From positions 186,001 to 250,000 of the forward strand of contig CBDEGK010000001.1 of the NCBI GenBank assembly GCA_965237855.1: a stretch of DNA of 64,000 bases. The letters are read 5' to 3'. The stretch is from CBDEGK01 sp965237855 (lineage in GTDB: Bacteria; Pseudomonadota; Gammaproteobacteria; Pseudomonadales; Halieaceae). Below the pieces are notes generated by a model. That model saw only the letters and a list, made by a program, of their open reading frames with translations. It ran no database searches and had not been told where the DNA came from. The translations under genes and the position numbers were made by a program. Below are positions 1 through 9,243 of the stretch, in pieces. Numbering within the stretch: position 1 is the stretch's first letter; the number at the start of each line of letters is the position of its first letter.

Positions 1-9
1 GCCGCTCAC
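1..9 (-). CDS. pxpC: Possible start of pxpC (5-oxoprolinase subunit C), cut by window edge
   Basis: Reading the minus strand, a GTG codon (positions 9-7) overlaps the TGA stop of the upstream pxpB gene in a GTGA arrangement, and only three codons (GTG AGC GGC) lie inside the window. In many bacteria pxpA, pxpB and pxpC are contiguous, with pxpC encoding the biotin-carboxyltransferase-like subunit. The call rests on gene order and the overlapping start alone; no diagnostic protein sequence is visible. Confidence 0.35.
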
Positions 10-683
10 AGTTCACCGCCCAGTGACAGGTAGTGTTCCCTGGATACGGATTCAAAACGCACGCGATCCCCCACGCAAACCGGCATGGTTGGGGTAGCCT
101 CGGGATCAAACATCCGGGTCGGGCATAAACCAATCAAATTCCAGCCGCCGGGAGAGGGGGCGGGATAGACGGCGGTTTGAGCATCGGCAATAGCAACCGC
201 GCCGCGCTGCACTTTCTGGCGGGGCGTGGCCAGGCGGGGAGCAGCAATACGAGAATCGACTTCACCCAGGTAGGCAAAGCCCGGCGCGAAACCAATTGCG
301 TACACCCGGTATTCCGTGGCCTGGTGAATATCGATCACCTGTTCAATGCTCAACTCAGCGCTGTTGGCGAGGTTTTCCAGGTCGGGGCCAGACTCGGTGC
401 CATAGAAAACGGGTAGCGTGATCAGCTGGCCAGACTCCTCTGCGCCGCTCACAGGATTAGCCAGGGCCTGCTTAATGCACGCGGTTACCGCCAGGTGATC
501 ACTGATAAGCGGGTTGAATACCACCAGCAATGATGCATACGAAGGCACCAGGTCAACCAGGCTGTGGCCCATCATTTGCTGCAGCAGCTTGCCTGTTTGT
601 TGTACCCGGTCGGATACTGCCGGGCTCTGTCCTTCACCCAGGTAAACGATGACTGCATTTTCGCCTGCTGGTTCTATCCGCAT
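6..683 (-). CDS. pxpB: 5-oxoprolinase subunit PxpB (KipI/allophanate hydrolase subunit 1 family)
   Basis: 225-residue cytosolic protein of the KipI/AHS1 family, which works with PxpA and PxpC in ATP-dependent cleavage of 5-oxoproline to glutamate. Visible family signatures are GFAPGFAYLG at residues 131-140 and the PGGWNLIG segment at about 178-185; length matches the family (roughly 210-240 aa). The start codon overlaps the stop of pxpA by an ATGA junction, so the two are probably translationally coupled. The alternative name KipI (kinase inhibitor) describes a Bacillus homologue; the neighbouring PxpA favours the 5-oxoprolinase role. Confidence 0.92.
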   Translation of the reverse strand: MRIEPAGENAVIVYLGEGQSPAVSDRVQQTGKLLQQMMGHSLVDLVPSYASLLVVFNPLISDHLAVTACIKQALANPVSGAEESGQLITLPVFYGTESGPDLENLANSAELSIEQVIDIHQATEYRVYAIGFAPGFAYLGEVDSRIAAPRLATPRQKVQRGAVAIADAQTAVYPAPSPGGWNLIGLCPTRMFDPEATPTMPVCVGDRVRFESVSREHYLSLGGEL

Positions 684-1408
684 CAGCTGATCAGCGCACG
701 GATTTCCTGGATGGCCTGCACACCCTCGGCGTTGTCACCGTGAACACATAAAGTGTCTGCAGCGATGGCTAGTTGCTTGCCGCTCACTGTCGTGAGTGTG
801 CCTTTTTCCTTCAGTTGCACTACCTGAGTCAACATATCTTCCCGGTTGTGCACGGCTCCCGGTTTCGCCCGGGACAGCAGTTTGCCGTCGTCGTCATAGC
901 AGCGATCGGCAAAGGCCTCAAACCACACCTCAATGCCAATCTCGGCGGCCTCCTGGCGGTGGCGGTCGGCATCGGCGGTAGCCTGAAGCATGAATACAAT
1001 CGGGCGATGGTACTGGGCCACCGCTGTCATCACCGCATTGCGCACCTCGTCCCTGGCCATCATGTCGTTGTACAACGCACCGTGGGGTTTGATATACGCC
1101 ATTTCGACACCCTGGGATAGGGCCATGCCGTCGAGGGCGGCGATCTGGTAGTGCAGGCTGGCGATCAGTTCATCGCGCGACATATTCATGCTGCGACGGC
1201 CAAAGCCCACCAGGTCAGGGTAGGCGGGATGCGCACCCACAGTGACGCCATGCGCCTTCGCTGACGCCAGGGTACGCTGCATAATCAGCGGGTCACCGGC
1301 GTGAAAGCCAGTGGCGATATTGGCCTGGTCAATAAAGGGCATTACCTGCTCGTCCAGCCCCATAGACCAGGAACCATAGCTTTCGCCGAGATCACAATTC
1401 AGTTTCAT
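683..1408 (-). CDS. pxpA: 5-oxoprolinase subunit PxpA (LamB/YcsF family)
   Basis: 241-residue LamB/YcsF family protein with the typical N-terminus MKLNCDLGESYG and the conserved ATGFHAGDP and VGAHPAYPD segments, plus a C-terminal CVHGDN motif. It is the PxpA component of the bacterial 5-oxoprolinase. The frame stays open 12 codons further upstream, but the family begins at the MKLN...LGES motif, so ATG at 1408 is preferred. It is first in a minus-strand operon with pxpB (and probably pxpC beyond the edge) and diverges from the TesB thioesterase. Confidence 0.93.
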   Translation of the reverse strand: MKLNCDLGESYGSWSMGLDEQVMPFIDQANIATGFHAGDPLIMQRTLASAKAHGVTVGAHPAYPDLVGFGRRSMNMSRDELIASLHYQIAALDGMALSQGVEMAYIKPHGALYNDMMARDEVRNAVMTAVAQYHRPIVFMLQATADADRHRQEAAEIGIEVWFEAFADRCYDDDGKLLSRAKPGAVHNREDMLTQVVQLKEKGTLTTVSGKQLAIAADTLCVHGDNAEGVQAIQEIRALIS

Positions 1409-1520
1409 AGTGCTAACTATAGCGCGACTGGGGCCTGTCGACATATCACTGGATTATGGTAGGGGGCTTGGCTTTTACAGCGCGGCGGGCATAATGTCTG
1501 CGCTAGCCAGGAGAATCACC

Positions 1521-2378
1521 GTGCCAGACCGTCAAACCCTTGAACATTTGTTAAAAACTGTGCAACCGATGCAAATCGGCGAGCGAACCTTTGTCGGTGA
1601 AAATACTCACCCGGACGGTTTCCGGGTTTATGGCGGCCAGGTGCTGGCCCAGGCGCTGGCGTCGGCGGTCGCAACGGTAAATCCTGAGCGTCGAGTTCAT
1701 TCACAGCATGCCTATTTTCTTCGCTCTGGTGACGCCAAAATCCCAATTCAATTTGAGGTGGAGGAATCTCGCGATGGTGGCAGCTTCAGTTCGCGACGGG
1801 TGGTGGCCTCCCAGAATGACAAGCCTATCCTGGTGTCGTCGCTGTCTTTCCAAGCGCCTGAACAGAGTGACTCCTACGAAACCGATATGCCCCAGGTTCC
1901 CGGCCCCGAGGGGCTGGAAACAGAACGCGTGCGCGAGATGGCTGAGGGCTACCACAATCCTGAATTCATGATTACAACCGGCACCGATCTGGATGTACGT
2001 GTGGTCGAACCCATTGACTGGCTAAACCCGAAGCCGCGGGATGGACAGTTTCAGGCCTGGATGAAAACAACTGGCCCGGTTGGCTCCAACCTTGGCTTGC
2101 AGGAGGCACTGTTGGCCTACATGTCCGATGCTTTCTTGGTAGATGTTGCTCTGATTACCATCGGTAAATCTTTTGTCGACGATGATATGCAGATCGCCAG
2201 CCTGGATCATGCCCTGTGGTTTAACCAGCCAGCTCGGGTTGACGAATGGTTGTTGTTTGTTGCGGAGGCGGAGCGGGTGGGTGGCGCCCGTGGCCTGAGC
2301 CGAGGGCGCTTTTATACCGAAGATGGCCGCCTGGTGGCGACCTGTATGCAGGAGTGCCTGTTGAGGCGTCTGCAGTAG
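1521..2378 (+). CDS. tesB: Acyl-CoA thioesterase II (TesB family)
   Basis: Double-hotdog acyl-CoA thioesterase hydrolysing acyl-CoAs to free acids and CoA. From GTG at 1521 the protein has 285 residues, almost exactly the length of E. coli TesB, and an AGGAGA ribosome site sits six bases upstream; longer in-frame starts (1410, 1494) lack this. Visible signatures are FRVYGGQVLAQAL near residues 37-49 and SLDHALWF in the second hotdog, which carries the catalytic Asp of the family. It diverges from pxpA. In this lipid-degrading context it may recycle CoA from acyl groups that stall in beta-oxidation. Confidence 0.9.
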   Translation: MPDRQTLEHLLKTVQPMQIGERTFVGENTHPDGFRVYGGQVLAQALASAVATVNPERRVHSQHAYFLRSGDAKIPIQFEVEESRDGGSFSSRRVVASQNDKPILVSSLSFQAPEQSDSYETDMPQVPGPEGLETERVREMAEGYHNPEFMITTGTDLDVRVVEPIDWLNPKPRDGQFQAWMKTTGPVGSNLGLQEALLAYMSDAFLVDVALITIGKSFVDDDMQIASLDHALWFNQPARVDEWLLFVAEAERVGGARGLSRGRFYTEDGRLVATCMQECLLRRLQ

Positions 2379-2392
2379 CTATCTATACCGCG

Positions 2393-3622
2393 CTACACGC
2401 GCTCGATAATGATAGCCGGTGCCATACCACCGCCGGCACACATGGTGATCAAACCTCGTTGCAGATCGCGACGTTCCAGCTCGTCGAGCATCGTGCCGAT
2501 CAGGATTGAGCCGGTTGCGCCGATGGGGTGGCCCAACGCCATGGCTCCACCGTTGACGTTGACCTTGTCCCGGTCCAGGTTCAGATCGCGGATAAATTTC
2601 TCTGCTACTACCGAGAAGGCCTCATTGATCTCAAACAGGTCAATGTCGTTGACCGTGAGCCCGGCCCGCTGCAATACTTTTTGGGCCGCCGGAACCGGTG
2701 CGTTGAGCATCAGTGTAGGACAGTCGCCCATATTGGCGATGGCCACAATTCTCGCACGCGGTGTAAGACCGTGAGCGGTGGCGTAGTCTGATGAAGCCAT
2801 TAACACCGCCGCGGCTCCGTCAACCACACCGGAGGAGTTGCCCGCGTGGTGTACGTGGTTGATCTCCAGGTCAGGATATTTCTGCTGCATCAGACTGCGG
2901 AACGTGAGCCCGCCTTCATCGAGGGGATAATCTGCCAGTTTGGCAAAGGAGGGGTTGAGTTCGGCCAGGCCTGCCAGGGTGGTCTGCGGGCGGGGAAACT
3001 CTTCGTGGTCGAGGGCAACCGAACCGTCGTCCTTGTAAACCGTGATCAGGCTTTTATCAAAGTGGCCATTTTTAATGGCGTGGTCAGCGCGTTGCTGGGA
3101 GACCATGGCCAGCGCATCGACATCTTCCCGGTTGATCCCTTCCAGGGTAGCGATGGTATCTGCACACAGCCCCTGGTGAGTCTGGGGGTGCAGTTCGCGC
3201 AAGTGCAGATTGCCCTGGTCCATGGTTGGTGATCGCTTGAAGTCGCCGCTGAGTGACATCATCTCGGTGCCGCCACCGATGGTGAGGTCTTCCATGCCGG
3301 ACATGATATTGGCGGCTGCTATGTTCACCGAGGTAATGCCAGAGCCGCAAAAACGATCCAGCGTCATGGCGCTGGCCTTGATGTCGAAGCCGGCATCGAG
3401 GGCGCACATGCGACCGAGATCACCTGCCTGCGGGCCCATCTGGGCGCTGGTGCCCCAGACAATATCGTCGACGGCACTGGTGTCGAGTGAGTTGCGTTCG
3501 GCTAGCGCCCGCAATACGGTAGAGCCCAGTCGCTGGGGGTGAATCTCCGCCAGTGCGCCCTTGCCGGGCTTGCCAATGCCGCGGGGTGTGCGACATGCGT
3601 CAATAATCAGTGCGTCTGCCAT
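2393..3622 (-). CDS. Acetyl-CoA C-acetyltransferase (thiolase), copy 1
   Basis: 409-residue thiolase with all catalytic elements: nucleophilic Cys92 in DRFCGSG, His365 in ALGHPIGATG, and Cys395 in MCAGGGMAPA. It catalyses thiolytic cleavage of 3-ketoacyl-CoA or the reverse acetoacetyl-CoA condensation; chain-length preference is not readable. It is strikingly similar to the thiolase at 41899-43131, sharing long identical blocks such as the HHAGNSSGVVDGAAA and DIDLFEINEAFSVVAEKFI regions, so the two are paralogues. Unlike that copy it stands alone, converging on tesB, with no dehydrogenase or hydratase partner adjacent. Confidence 0.93.
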   Translation of the reverse strand: MADALIIDACRTPRGIGKPGKGALAEIHPQRLGSTVLRALAERNSLDTSAVDDIVWGTSAQMGPQAGDLGRMCALDAGFDIKASAMTLDRFCGSGITSVNIAAANIMSGMEDLTIGGGTEMMSLSGDFKRSPTMDQGNLHLRELHPQTHQGLCADTIATLEGINREDVDALAMVSQQRADHAIKNGHFDKSLITVYKDDGSVALDHEEFPRPQTTLAGLAELNPSFAKLADYPLDEGGLTFRSLMQQKYPDLEINHVHHAGNSSGVVDGAAAVLMASSDYATAHGLTPRARIVAIANMGDCPTLMLNAPVPAAQKVLQRAGLTVNDIDLFEINEAFSVVAEKFIRDLNLDRDKVNVNGGAMALGHPIGATGSILIGTMLDELERRDLQRGLITMCAGGGMAPAIIIERV

Positions 3623-3650
3623 TGTCTCTCTCCTGTATGAGGGACATCAT

Positions 3651-3673
3651 TAAAAGGGGTCTGACCCCTTTTA
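3651..3673. repeat. REP-like palindrome, copy A
   Basis: A perfect inverted repeat with 10-bp arms (TAAAAGGGGT / ACCCCTTTTA) around a CTG loop sits in the divergent spacer between the thiolase and pepD. Its GGGGTCTGACCCC core matches the repeats at 41846-41885 and those flanking the RAYT transposase at about 50.8 and 51.6 kb. It is best read as a dispersed REP-type element; it could also act as a hairpin in either transcript. Confidence 0.7.
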
Positions 3674-3739
3674 GGCAAGGACAATCCCGCTGGAAAAACT
3701 GTGCAGAAAATGACATCACTGCGGCTATAATGCGCCGCC

Positions 3740-5203
3740 ATGAAACCTGAAAATTATCCTCAACAGCCCGCCGAACTGTGGCAGCACTTTTATCGCATCA
3801 GCCAGATTCCCCGGCCATCGGGCCAGGAGCAGGCGGTGCGCCAGTATGTGATCGACCTGGCGCAGCAACGTGAGTGCGAATGGGTGCTCGATAGCTTCGG
3901 CAACCTGGTGGTTTACGTGCCGGCGACGGCCGGGATGGAGAGTGCAGAGCCGGTCATCATTCAGAATCACCTGGATATGGTCACCGTCAAGGGTGACAGC
4001 AAGACACACGATTTTGAACGCGATCCACTGACACTGGTCGTCAATGAGGGTTGGTTGCAGGCAGATAATACAACCCTGGGTGCGGATAACGGGGTGGGTT
4101 GCGCCGCGGCCCTGGCCTTGCTGACCGATGATTCCATACAGCATCCCGCACTTGAACTTGTGTTCACGGTGGAGGAGGAGACCGGCCTGTTTGGAGCCAG
4201 CGCCTTGGATGCGAGTTTGCTCAGTGGCCGGCAGCTGTTGAACCTGGATACGGAGGACTGGGGCGAACTATTTATTGGTTGTAGCGGCGGCCGTGGTTGG
4301 AGCCTGGAAAAGCCACTCGAGTTCGAAGATAGTCCTGCACACCCCCAGGGTTGGCGGCTTGAACTGACCGGATTGGCCGGCGGTCACTCCGGCATCGATA
4401 TACACCGACAGCACGGCAATGCGGCCAAGCTGTTGGGGCAGTGGTTGATGGAGGCGAGAACTATCGGTGTGCGGTTGAGCAGCTTCCGCGGTGGCATTGC
4501 CCACAATGTCATTCCCCCTTCTGCTGCACTGGAATTTCACTGTGACGCCGATGCGGCCAGTATCAACACCTTGAATCAGCGGCTGGAGCAGGAATGGCGC
4601 GGCTTTTTGCCGGCGGCAGATCATGAAGTAACCCTGTCGCTGAAGCCGCAAGAGGCCAGGGCGCCATTGACGCCTGAGGCACAGCGAGAATTCGAACACC
4701 TGCTGGCTGTTCATCCCCATGGGGCGCAAAGTTACTCCCTGGCGCAACCCGCTGACCTGGTTGATCTCAGCATCAACCTGGCCGTGGTCAGGGTCGACGG
4801 GGATGGCCTGTTCCTGGAGACCACCTTGCGTTTCTTCAATGAAGCGGAGGCGCGAGCTCTACAACAACAGTGGTTGTCTCTGGCTGAGTGGCTGCAGGCC
4901 CGTGTGACAGAGACGGTTGACTACCCCGGCTGGGAACCCGACTTCGATGGAGCGCTGCTGCAACATTGCCGAGAAACTTATCGAGACTTATTCAACGGAG
5001 AATCGGCAGAAGTCAAAGCGATTCACGCTGGCCTGGAGTGCGGCATTGTTAAAAGTAAACTGCCGGGGTTGGACGTCATCTCGTTTGGTCCTACCATTCG
5101 AGGCGCACATTCACCCCGTGAGCGTCTCGAGATCGCCACCGTGGCACCCTTCTGGCAGTTGCTGACAACCTTGTTGGCGCAGCCTTTACTCAAAAACAAA
5201 TAG
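3740..5203 (+). CDS. pepD: Aminoacyl-histidine dipeptidase PepD (M20 family)
   Basis: 487-residue cytosolic di-zinc M20C peptidase that cleaves Xaa-His dipeptides such as carnosine and other unspecific dipeptides. Metal and catalytic residues are visible: His77 and Asp79 in NHLDMV, Asp116 in GADNGVG, the Glu146/Glu147 pair in EEETG, and the closing GAHSPRE motif near residue 455. Length matches E. coli PepD (485 aa). It stands alone, divergent from the thiolase and converging on an LLM oxidoreductase. The stop codon lies inside a 15-bp tandem duplication (5192-5221), so the next 15 bases read almost like the last codons again. Confidence 0.95.
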   Translation: MKPENYPQQPAELWQHFYRISQIPRPSGQEQAVRQYVIDLAQQRECEWVLDSFGNLVVYVPATAGMESAEPVIIQNHLDMVTVKGDSKTHDFERDPLTLVVNEGWLQADNTTLGADNGVGCAAALALLTDDSIQHPALELVFTVEEETGLFGASALDASLLSGRQLLNLDTEDWGELFIGCSGGRGWSLEKPLEFEDSPAHPQGWRLELTGLAGGHSGIDIHRQHGNAAKLLGQWLMEARTIGVRLSSFRGGIAHNVIPPSAALEFHCDADAASINTLNQRLEQEWRGFLPAADHEVTLSLKPQEARAPLTPEAQREFEHLLAVHPHGAQSYSLAQPADLVDLSINLAVVRVDGDGLFLETTLRFFNEAEARALQQQWLSLAEWLQARVTETVDYPGWEPDFDGALLQHCRETYRDLFNGESAEVKAIHAGLECGIVKSKLPGLDVISFGPTIRGAHSPRERLEIATVAPFWQLLTTLLAQPLLKNK

Positions 5204-5221
5204 CCCAGAAACAAATAGCCC
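5192..5221. repeat. 15-bp tandem duplication spanning the pepD stop codon
   Basis: Two adjacent 15-base units sharing AAACAAATAGCCC differ at a single base. The TAG in the first unit is the pepD stop; the second unit fills most of the gap to the convergent LLM gene, whose stop begins at its last base. Confidence 0.8.
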
Positions 5222-6198
5222 TAGAACGTCATTTGCCGGATGGCCGGCAGCACCTCACTGGCAAACAAGTGCAGGGATTCCCAACCGAGTTCTGGCGGCA
5301 TACCACCACACAGGGGATGCAGGGTGATATTGCCATCGGCACCACGTTCTCGGGCATACTCGATGGCTTGCTCAGGGGTCAGGATCGGGTAGAGGCCCGT
5401 CGCCCGAACGGCTTCCGGCGTCAGTGGAGTAAAGGCCTCGCCGCTCAGTTGGGCAGTCCACTCGGCGTAACTGTTGAGTTCGTGGCAGAGATAGGGAGCC
5501 AGTTGCTGCCAGCTCTGTTCAGGGTCTTCAGCGACGTGAAGAAATCCAAAGCCGATATCCCACCAGGGCTGCGGCTGCTTGCCGAGCCTTTGCGCCTCGT
5601 CAAAATAATGTTGATACATGTCTGCTTCCGCGGTGTAGAAGCCGTCACACAATCGCGCCGCACGCCTGGCTGCAGCCGGGCTGCTGCCACCCATCCAGAT
5701 TTCAGGCCCCGGGCGCTGCACGGGTGTGGGTGTAATTCTTACGGTGCGCCCCTGGTAATTGAAGGGCTCACCGGTCCAGGCCTGCTTGATAGCCTCTATA
5801 CCGGTTTCCATCAGCCTGGGGCGATCGGCAGTTGAGACATTGAACATAGCAAACTCATGTTGCGCGTAGCCGCCACCGAAAATTGCGTGCACACGGCCAT
5901 TGCTGATGTTGTCCAGTACCGCCAGGTCTTCGGCAATGCGCAGTGGGTCGTGAAAGGGCAAGGTGATGAGCGCAAAGCGTAGGCGCAATTTTTCAGTGTG
6001 CGAGGCGATCGCCGAGGCCAACACAATGGGGGAGGGCAGATAGCCATCTTCGACGCCGTGATGCTCACTGAATTGCACAATATCAAAGCCGTTCTGGTCG
6101 GCCCAGGCGGCTTGTTCGATGGCGGCGCGGTAGAGTTCCGCTGCCGGAACAGAGAACGAAGGGCGGCGCATATCAAATCGAAGCACGATGTTTGTCAT
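5221..6198 (-). CDS. LLM class flavin-dependent oxidoreductase
   Basis: 325-residue luciferase-like monooxygenase with the bacterial-luciferase TIM barrel. Typical stretches are the FSEHHG segment near residue 43, ALITLPFHDPLRIAEDLAVLD (77-97), GRVHAIFGGGY (103-113) and GPEIWMGGSSPAAARRAA (about 168-185). Members use reduced FMN or F420 to oxygenate or dehydrogenate small organics; the substrate cannot be read. It diverges from a TetR regulator whose start lies about 70 bp away, so the regulator probably controls it. Confidence 0.88.
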   Translation of the reverse strand: MTNIVLRFDMRRPSFSVPAAELYRAAIEQAAWADQNGFDIVQFSEHHGVEDGYLPSPIVLASAIASHTEKLRLRFALITLPFHDPLRIAEDLAVLDNISNGRVHAIFGGGYAQHEFAMFNVSTADRPRLMETGIEAIKQAWTGEPFNYQGRTVRITPTPVQRPGPEIWMGGSSPAAARRAARLCDGFYTAEADMYQHYFDEAQRLGKQPQPWWDIGFGFLHVAEDPEQSWQQLAPYLCHELNSYAEWTAQLSGEAFTPLTPEAVRATGLYPILTPEQAIEYARERGADGNITLHPLCGGMPPELGWESLHLFASEVLPAIRQMTF

Positions 6199-6268
6199 GG
6201 CTGATTCCGAAAGAAATAATTGGTGCTACACTACTTTTTTTCCAAGATACCGTCATCAAGAGAATTGC

Positions 6269-6886
6269 ATGGGCACTGAGTTGGACCCCAGGGATATCGA
6301 GAACATGGGCTTCCAGGCCGCCAAGAGTAAGGCGACCCAGGACAAGATTATCAACGCGGTTATCGGCCTGATAAAGGCCGGCGGCTTTGCAGCGGCCAGT
6401 TCTACCAAGATTGCCCGTCATGCGGGTGTGTCCTGGGGCGCGGTGCAGCATCATTTTGGGGGCAAGGAAGAAATACTCGAGGCCGTACTGCAGCGTTCAC
6501 ACCTGAAGTTTCACGACGCCTTGAGTGCCCCCCGATTTACCCGCGGCGATGCAGACACGCGTATCGGCAAGTATGTGAATGCTGCCTGGCTCCATTACCA
6601 GGGGGAAGAGTACATGGCGACCCTGGAGATATTGTTGGCGACTCGCGCACACGCCGCTCCCACCAAGGACCTGGCTATCAGCGATAGCCGCGGTGATCAT
6701 ACGGCCTTGGCCCGGCGCATCTTCCACGACAGTGGCGCCAGCGACAAGGCGCTACAGGAAGCGATATACACAGTGCATTGCATGTTGACCGGCATACTGC
6801 TGGAGACGGTATTGGAACCTCAGAGCTTTAAGCCGCAAGCCTATATTGCCCGCCTCAAACTAGTACTCAATCTAATCCTCTACTGA
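6269..6886 (+). CDS. TetR/AcrR family transcriptional regulator
   Basis: 205-residue regulator with an N-terminal TetR helix-turn-helix: after KATQDKIINAVIGLI comes SSTKIARHAGVSWGAVQHHF with the hallmark HHFGGKEEIL, followed by a helical ligand-binding domain that I cannot assign to a ligand. ATG at 6269 is chosen because an AAGAGA site precedes it and the protein then starts just before the DNA-binding domain; an open frame extends 27 codons upstream. Divergent from the LLM gene at 5221-6198, its most likely target. Its 3' end overlaps the convergent DUF1223 gene by 15 bp. Confidence 0.88.
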   Translation: MGTELDPRDIENMGFQAAKSKATQDKIINAVIGLIKAGGFAAASSTKIARHAGVSWGAVQHHFGGKEEILEAVLQRSHLKFHDALSAPRFTRGDADTRIGKYVNAAWLHYQGEEYMATLEILLATRAHAAPTKDLAISDSRGDHTALARRIFHDSGASDKALQEAIYTVHCMLTGILLETVLEPQSFKPQAYIARLKLVLNLILY

Positions 6887-7618
6887 TACCCCAGTCGACC
6901 ATCCCCCAGTAACCTGCAACGGCGTCAGAGTTCCCTCCGCGTTTACCCATGCAGCCCAGGCCAGGCGTTGTGGTTGGTGATTGCCGACATGATTGGGCGG
7001 TGCGCCGCGCCAGCTGTGGTTGTCGGAATGGTAGGCGCGACTGTCCAGGACGACGAAGTCGTGGCGTAGTGATTTACCCCGGTTCTCTCCCGCCCGTACC
7101 CGGGTTTCCAAACCAATGCCGAGCAGCGCCAGGTTGAGAATGCGGGCGCTACCGGCCTGTTCCGTGGCGGGTGAAAAACTCGCTTCGAACTCATCTCCGT
7201 CAAGCTTTACTTGCAATACGCCGACTGTACCAGCGGCAATCGGGACAGGTCGGTCGTAGCGCCAACTGCGCCACTCCCTGCCGAGCACAAACAAGCCTGG
7301 GGTATAGACGCTGCTGCTATGGCCTTCCCGCGCGTACTGCCGCTGTCGATTGGAAAACTTGCGTTGGGCGAAAGGGTCTTCCCAGCCCAGGTAATTCCAG
7401 TAATCCACATGCCAGGCTACCGGCACTACCTGGCTCCACAGCTGTGGATGGTTGAGCAATTGACTATACCAGCGGTCGGCGGTTGGGCAGGAGCTGCAGC
7501 CCTCGGAGGTATAGAGCTCGATTAAACTGGCCCTGTCGACACCGCTGCGCAGCACTTGTTGTGCTTGCGCGGTGATCGATAACAGCGTGAGCAGCAGGAG
7601 GGTGAGAAGGGCTTTCAT
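6872..7618 (-). CDS. DUF1223 secreted thioredoxin-like protein
   Basis: 248-residue protein with a clear Sec signal peptide (MKALLTLLLLTLLSITAQA, cleavage near residue 19) followed by a DUF1223 domain. The domain has a thioredoxin-like fold and carries a CxxC redox motif, seen here as Cys41-Ser-Ser-Cys44 in YTSEGCSSCP, then HVDYWNYLGW and YTPGLFV. It should act in the periplasm; the biochemical role of the family is not established, though redox activity is plausible. It runs opposite to its neighbours and overlaps the 3' end of the TetR gene. Confidence 0.88.
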   Translation of the reverse strand: MKALLTLLLLTLLSITAQAQQVLRSGVDRASLIELYTSEGCSSCPTADRWYSQLLNHPQLWSQVVPVAWHVDYWNYLGWEDPFAQRKFSNRQRQYAREGHSSSVYTPGLFVLGREWRSWRYDRPVPIAAGTVGVLQVKLDGDEFEASFSPATEQAGSARILNLALLGIGLETRVRAGENRGKSLRHDFVVLDSRAYHSDNHSWRGAPPNHVGNHQPQRLAWAAWVNAEGTLTPLQVTGGWSTGVSVED

Positions 7619-7710
7619 GAGCGTATGACAACGATTTCCTCGGTCAGTTCGCTGGTGTTGTCTGTCTACTTCAGTATGATAAGCGGCTGCTAATAATCAA
7701 GGAGACAGAC

Positions 7711-9243
7711 ATGGCCCATATCAGTGTCACAGCGGCCGAGGCACCCGACCGCCCAGCCATCATCATGGCCAATTCTGGCGAGGTGTTGAGCTATCGCCAG
7801 TTGGATGAACGCTCCAACCAGGTCGCCCATCTGCTCCGCTCCCTGGGTCTCCAGAATGGGGATCACGTCGGCATGATGATTGAGAACACGCGCCAGTTTA
7901 TGGTGATTGTGCAGGGCGCCCTGCGCTCAGGCATTGTCTTCACGCCCATCAGTACCCACCTGCAAAAGGAAGAGACCCAGTACATTCTTGAAAACTGTAA
8001 CGCGCGGTTGTTCATTGGATCGAAGAAATTGGCTGCAGTGGCCCAGGAACTACGCGGAGACATTCCGACGATCGAGTATTTCTACATGGTCAATGGCGTC
8101 GAGGCCGGTTTCGAGTCCTGGGATGAGGCGGTGGCGGCGCAGCCCACCACGGAAATAGATGACCAGCAGATGGGCGTGCCCATGTTGTATTCCTCCGGTA
8201 CCACCGGCAAGCCCAAGGGCGTGCTGGCATCCAGTCCCAGCACGGATATACACGAGGTCAGCCCGGTCCTGGCTGGTTTTGCGGCGATGTTTGGCTTTGA
8301 CGGAAACTCTCGCTACCTGTCACCGGCGCCGCTGTATCACGCCGCCCCTATGCACTACAACAACATGGTGCTGGCCATGGGTGGCACCACCATCATCATG
8401 GAAAAGTTCGATCCCGAGCGGGCCCTGCAGCTGATTGAAGAGCACAAAATAACCCACAGTCAATGGGTGCCGATTATGTTCGTGCGCATGCTCAAACTGG
8501 ATGAAGCGGTGCACGCACAGTATGACTGCAGTTCACTGCAGGTAGCGATTCACGCCGCGGCGCCTTGTCCGATAGAGATCAAGGAGCAGATGATCGATTG
8601 GTGGGGGCCGGTGGTTTTTGAATACTACGCAGGCTCAGAGGGTTCGGGCATGACGATCATCGATTCCGCAGCCTGGTTGAAGCACAAGGGTTCCGTGGGT
8701 CCGGCTATCGTCGGCGAACTGCATATGCTCGATGAAGACGGCGAGGAAGTACCCCAGGGTGAGATAGGCACGGTGTATTTTGCCAACGGCCCCGCCTTCG
8801 AGTATTACGGTGAACCGGAGAAGACGGCTGGGGCTCACAGTAAGGAAGGCTGGGCAACCCTGGGTGATGTGGGCTATGTCGACGAGGAGGGTTTTCTTTA
8901 CCTGACGGATCGCAAGAATTTCATGATCATTTCAGGCGGCGTCAACATCTATCCCCAGGAAGTGGAGAACTTGCTGGTCAGCCATCCCATCGTGGCGGAC
9001 GTGGCCGTGTTTGGAATTCCCAATGAGGAGTTTGGTGAAGAGGTGAAGGCGGTGATTCAGCCATTGGACTGGGCTAACGCCACCGAGGAAGTGGCAGCGG
9101 ATATTATCGAGTGGTGCAAAGAGCGCTTGTCCCATGTGAAGGTGCCGCGCTCAGTGGATTTCATGGAGCAGTTGCCGCGCATGGAAAATGGCAAGCTCTA
9201 CAAACGCCACCTGGTAGAACGGTACAAAGCCGCCGCCCGCTAA
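7711..9243 (+). CDS. AMP-binding acyl-CoA synthetase
   Basis: 510-residue member of the adenylate-forming family, converting a carboxylic acid to its CoA thioester with ATP. The phosphate-binding motif SSGTTGKPKG spans residues 161-170, YAGSEG follows near 310, the hinge DRKNFMIISGG lies near 403-413, and the C-terminal catalytic lysine is in RMENGKLYKR. Substrate class is not predictable. A GGAGA ribosome site precedes the ATG. It is monocistronic, with its stop overlapping the stop of the convergent RND pump gene by 4 bp. Confidence 0.92.
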   Translation: MAHISVTAAEAPDRPAIIMANSGEVLSYRQLDERSNQVAHLLRSLGLQNGDHVGMMIENTRQFMVIVQGALRSGIVFTPISTHLQKEETQYILENCNARLFIGSKKLAAVAQELRGDIPTIEYFYMVNGVEAGFESWDEAVAAQPTTEIDDQQMGVPMLYSSGTTGKPKGVLASSPSTDIHEVSPVLAGFAAMFGFDGNSRYLSPAPLYHAAPMHYNNMVLAMGGTTIIMEKFDPERALQLIEEHKITHSQWVPIMFVRMLKLDEAVHAQYDCSSLQVAIHAAAPCPIEIKEQMIDWWGPVVFEYYAGSEGSGMTIIDSAAWLKHKGSVGPAIVGELHMLDEDGEEVPQGEIGTVYFANGPAFEYYGEPEKTAGAHSKEGWATLGDVGYVDEEGFLYLTDRKNFMIISGGVNIYPQEVENLLVSHPIVADVAVFGIPNEEFGEEVKAVIQPLDWANATEEVAADIIEWCKERLSHVKVPRSVDFMEQLPRMENGKLYKRHLVERYKAAAR

